Of a stretch of DNA of 64,000 nt, positions 61,771 to 64,000 are shown piece by piece; within the stretch, counting starts at the first letter, position 1, and each line of letters opens with the position of its first letter. The DNA is from Prinia subflava (taxonomy: Eukaryota; Chordata; Aves; Passeriformes; Cisticolidae), in the NCBI RefSeq assembly GCF_021018805.1, contig NC_086258.1, positions 9,947,259 through 10,011,258 on the forward strand, read 5' to 3'. A program made the position numbers and the translations under genes. Under the pieces are notes generated by a model. The model was not told the DNA's origin. It worked only from the letters and a program-made list of their open reading frames with translations, and made no database searches.

Positions 61771-64000
61771 ATTGTAGCCAGTAATATCTGCACTCGCTGA
61801 ATCATCTGTAAAAATCAAATTGTATTTAGCAAACTTCCAATATGGATTCAAATTTTTCATGAAAGAGAACTGAAATGCTTTAGAAAGCAGCTTGAACCCA
61901 ATTATTCCTCTATTTCTATTCAGAATTCTTCTGACTTCTGGACACTGGCTTTTAGCATGGTTTTCACAGGCAGGCTCCAGAGTCCAACACTACCTGAGGT
62001 ACTCTCAGGCTAAAATCATGCAGCGTCCCGAGCTCCTTCAAAACATTAATTGTCAGTTAATTCCTATTTGCTTTCTGCACTTTTACCCCTCCTGCCCTGC
62101 ACTGTAGCTTCCGAGACACCCACCATGAGTGAAAAGATGTTTAGTTAATGCAATCAATGATGCACCAACAGGAAACCCAACATTTGCACCTCAGCTCTTT
62201 CCCAGATAGGATCATGTGCAGCCCTACTTCAACCACCAGCCTAAAGACAAAACCCACCAGAGCCACTTTTCTACACTTTCTAAATGACTAACTGCTCAGC
62301 CTTTCCCACCCACCTTCTTCATCTGCTCCTGAAAGGACAGCTCCTATTTTAAATTACTCTTACGACAGGTTTTATCATACTGTGAATGCAACCAGTAAGG
62401 TAAAAAGTTTACACTCAGAGTATTATGTGCAATTCAGAAATATCCAATTGGATTATAATCAGCCCTGCTCCAGCAGCTCGGTCCCCTCAGTGCACACAGA
62501 CTTTCCAAGACAGGGTTTATGCTCCATTAGTGGCCAGGCTGTGTAACGACTCTCCAATCACACAACTCTCAATGACACAAAGAAAGTGCTTTTTATTTTT
62601 CCCTGTGTGCAATGTTTGCACAATGCTCCTAGACTCTGTACAAGAAAGACCATTAGTTTCTATATAAAGACTGCCATAAAAGTTTTATAGTTTATCTATA
62701 AATGTATAAAGATTGTTGGTTTCGTTATAAACTGTTTCAATGCCAGTGGAAAGAAAAATTACCAGCAGAATAGAAGTAGCAATCTGCATAAGTACCAGCT
62801 TGCAAGCACGCATACCTCAGTCATTCCTGGAGTAATTAACTGAACATACAATAGTTCATCAAATTACAGACAAGCCATCATACCACTGAGAGCAGCTCAC
62901 AAACACCAACCATCACAACAGCATTTTTCCTTTCCTTTTCAGATGAGCTATAAAGATTAAAACAGTCAGGAATCAAATGATGCACTACTCAAAAGAAAAA
63001 AGTATTTTAAAACGTACTTTATACAACATTTTCCAAGGTTGTGTAATTCCTCCTCCACCTTCCACTGATTGTTTTACTACTTCCTTTTTCTATATATTTA
63101 TACAACTATTTGCTGAATTATTTCTGATAGAAGTTTGTATCTCTGCTGTAAACTTCCTGTCTTTAAATTAACCTAGGAGAGCTGTTAATCTTGGGATTAA
63201 TCCTCAAAACAGTGGACAGCCAAAATGCACATGGTGGCCTGCCATGGATGGTGTTTACAACATCCCAACAACACAGGATTCCACCTACAAAACATTAACT
63301 TCATTACTAACTTTTATTAGGAACCCAAACCAGAAAATACAGCAATACAGAAGGATTTTTCTGGTTTTGAAAGGATACTTCTGTCTACAGTGACTGCATT
63401 TTATAAAGAACAACTAAGAGTTCTCATCTGGTTTAAATTCTGAGGTCATGCTAAAAATCCAGCACTGGAAAACTGTTGCTTATAATACCAACAATTACTG
63501 ATTTCATGCTAGGTAAAACCACAAACACACACATACATATTTTATTCTTAAAAGCTATTATAAAACAGCCCAACAAGTTAAAACAGTCTCATATTTAAAA
63601 ATGTATCTCAAGACTACTCCAGTGCCCCTCCTGCCATTCAAAAAAGCCCCATTTTACACATTTCAAGAGGCCTGAAGCAATCATTAGCATTTTCTCCCCT
63701 TGGTAAGGCTCCTCAGTTACCTTGTCCATGACATTTTCTATAAAATATTCCCTTATACAGTTATTTAACAGATTTAAACCGTAGATGTCATTGTGGTCTG
63801 AACATGTCAAAGACAACTTGAGGGAAAAAAATCAGGACACGCAGAATTCACTTTGTCAGTAATTACAATCAAAATTCCTGCAATGTGGCTGGCCTGCTCA
63901 TTACTTCCTGACTTTGTATCAAACCCCTTATTTACATTTCAGATTACATTTTTCATGAAACAGTAAGATCTATCAGAGCTGAGAGGACTGAAATAATGAG

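Larger units (their letters stand above)
53030..64000 (-). other. DENND1A: DENND1A 5' intron (partial), upstream of window exon 1
   Basis: At least 11 kb up to the right edge of the window. I looked for the preceding exon (expected to end in a PEDYSDQ-like sequence) and did not find it. The stretch holds CpG-dense patches near 53380-53440 and 55820-56060, two conserved-element candidates (58205-58420 and 58660-59070), an A-rich tract (59841-59893) and a degenerate minus-strand CR1 tail (61690-61770). No gene is supported. Confidence 0.8.

Noticed and set aside
63595..63816. A 73-codon minus-strand open frame near the right edge
   Set aside because: Does not match DENND1A N-terminal exons or any family I recognise; length is within chance expectation.

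Overview
The window reads as a vertebrate, almost certainly avian, chromosome segment. The signs are typical GT-AG introns, CR1-type LINE tails (29522-29607 and 61690-61770), and several GC-rich intronic minisatellites. A songbird is plausible because of the dense GC-rich minisatellites, but the sequence does not prove it. There are no bacterial-type genes, operons or CRISPR arrays.

The only protein-coding gene I can support is DENND1A (connecdenn 1), on the minus strand. Ten consecutive internal exons run from 53029 down to 3105. They total 861 bp (287 codons), join in frame at every junction, and are all bounded by AG/GT signals. They encode most of the N-terminal uDENN module, the whole cDENN module and the start of dDENN, that is, most of the catalytic core of this Rab35 guanine nucleotide exchange factor. 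The initiator exon(s), the remaining dDENN exons and the clathrin/AP-2-binding C-terminal tail lie outside the window.

Layout from high to low coordinates (5' to 3' of the gene): a large 5' intron (53030-64000) with a degenerate CR1 tail and two stretches that look like conserved non-coding elements; exons 1-2 (53.0 and 50.1 kb); a 16.7-kb intron holding two GC-rich minisatellites and a textbook CTCF-type motif; a cluster of exons 3-5 (33.4-30.4 kb) with a 20/21-bp minisatellite; exons 6-8 (26.9-18.3 kb) with another 20/21-bp minisatellite about 35 bp past a splice donor; then exons 9-10 (10.2 and 3.2 kb), separated by an intron with two minisatellites and an orphan CpG-rich patch.

In human 9q33.3 the DENND1A locus lies beside LHX2, in a neighbourhood rich in conserved regulatory DNA. 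Homeodomain-, POU-, SOX- and GATA-motif-rich stretches in these introns are therefore plausible LHX2-directed enhancers, but that is inference without an alignment. The long open frames in this window are by-products of minisatellite periodicity or GC-rich composition and are not annotated as genes.
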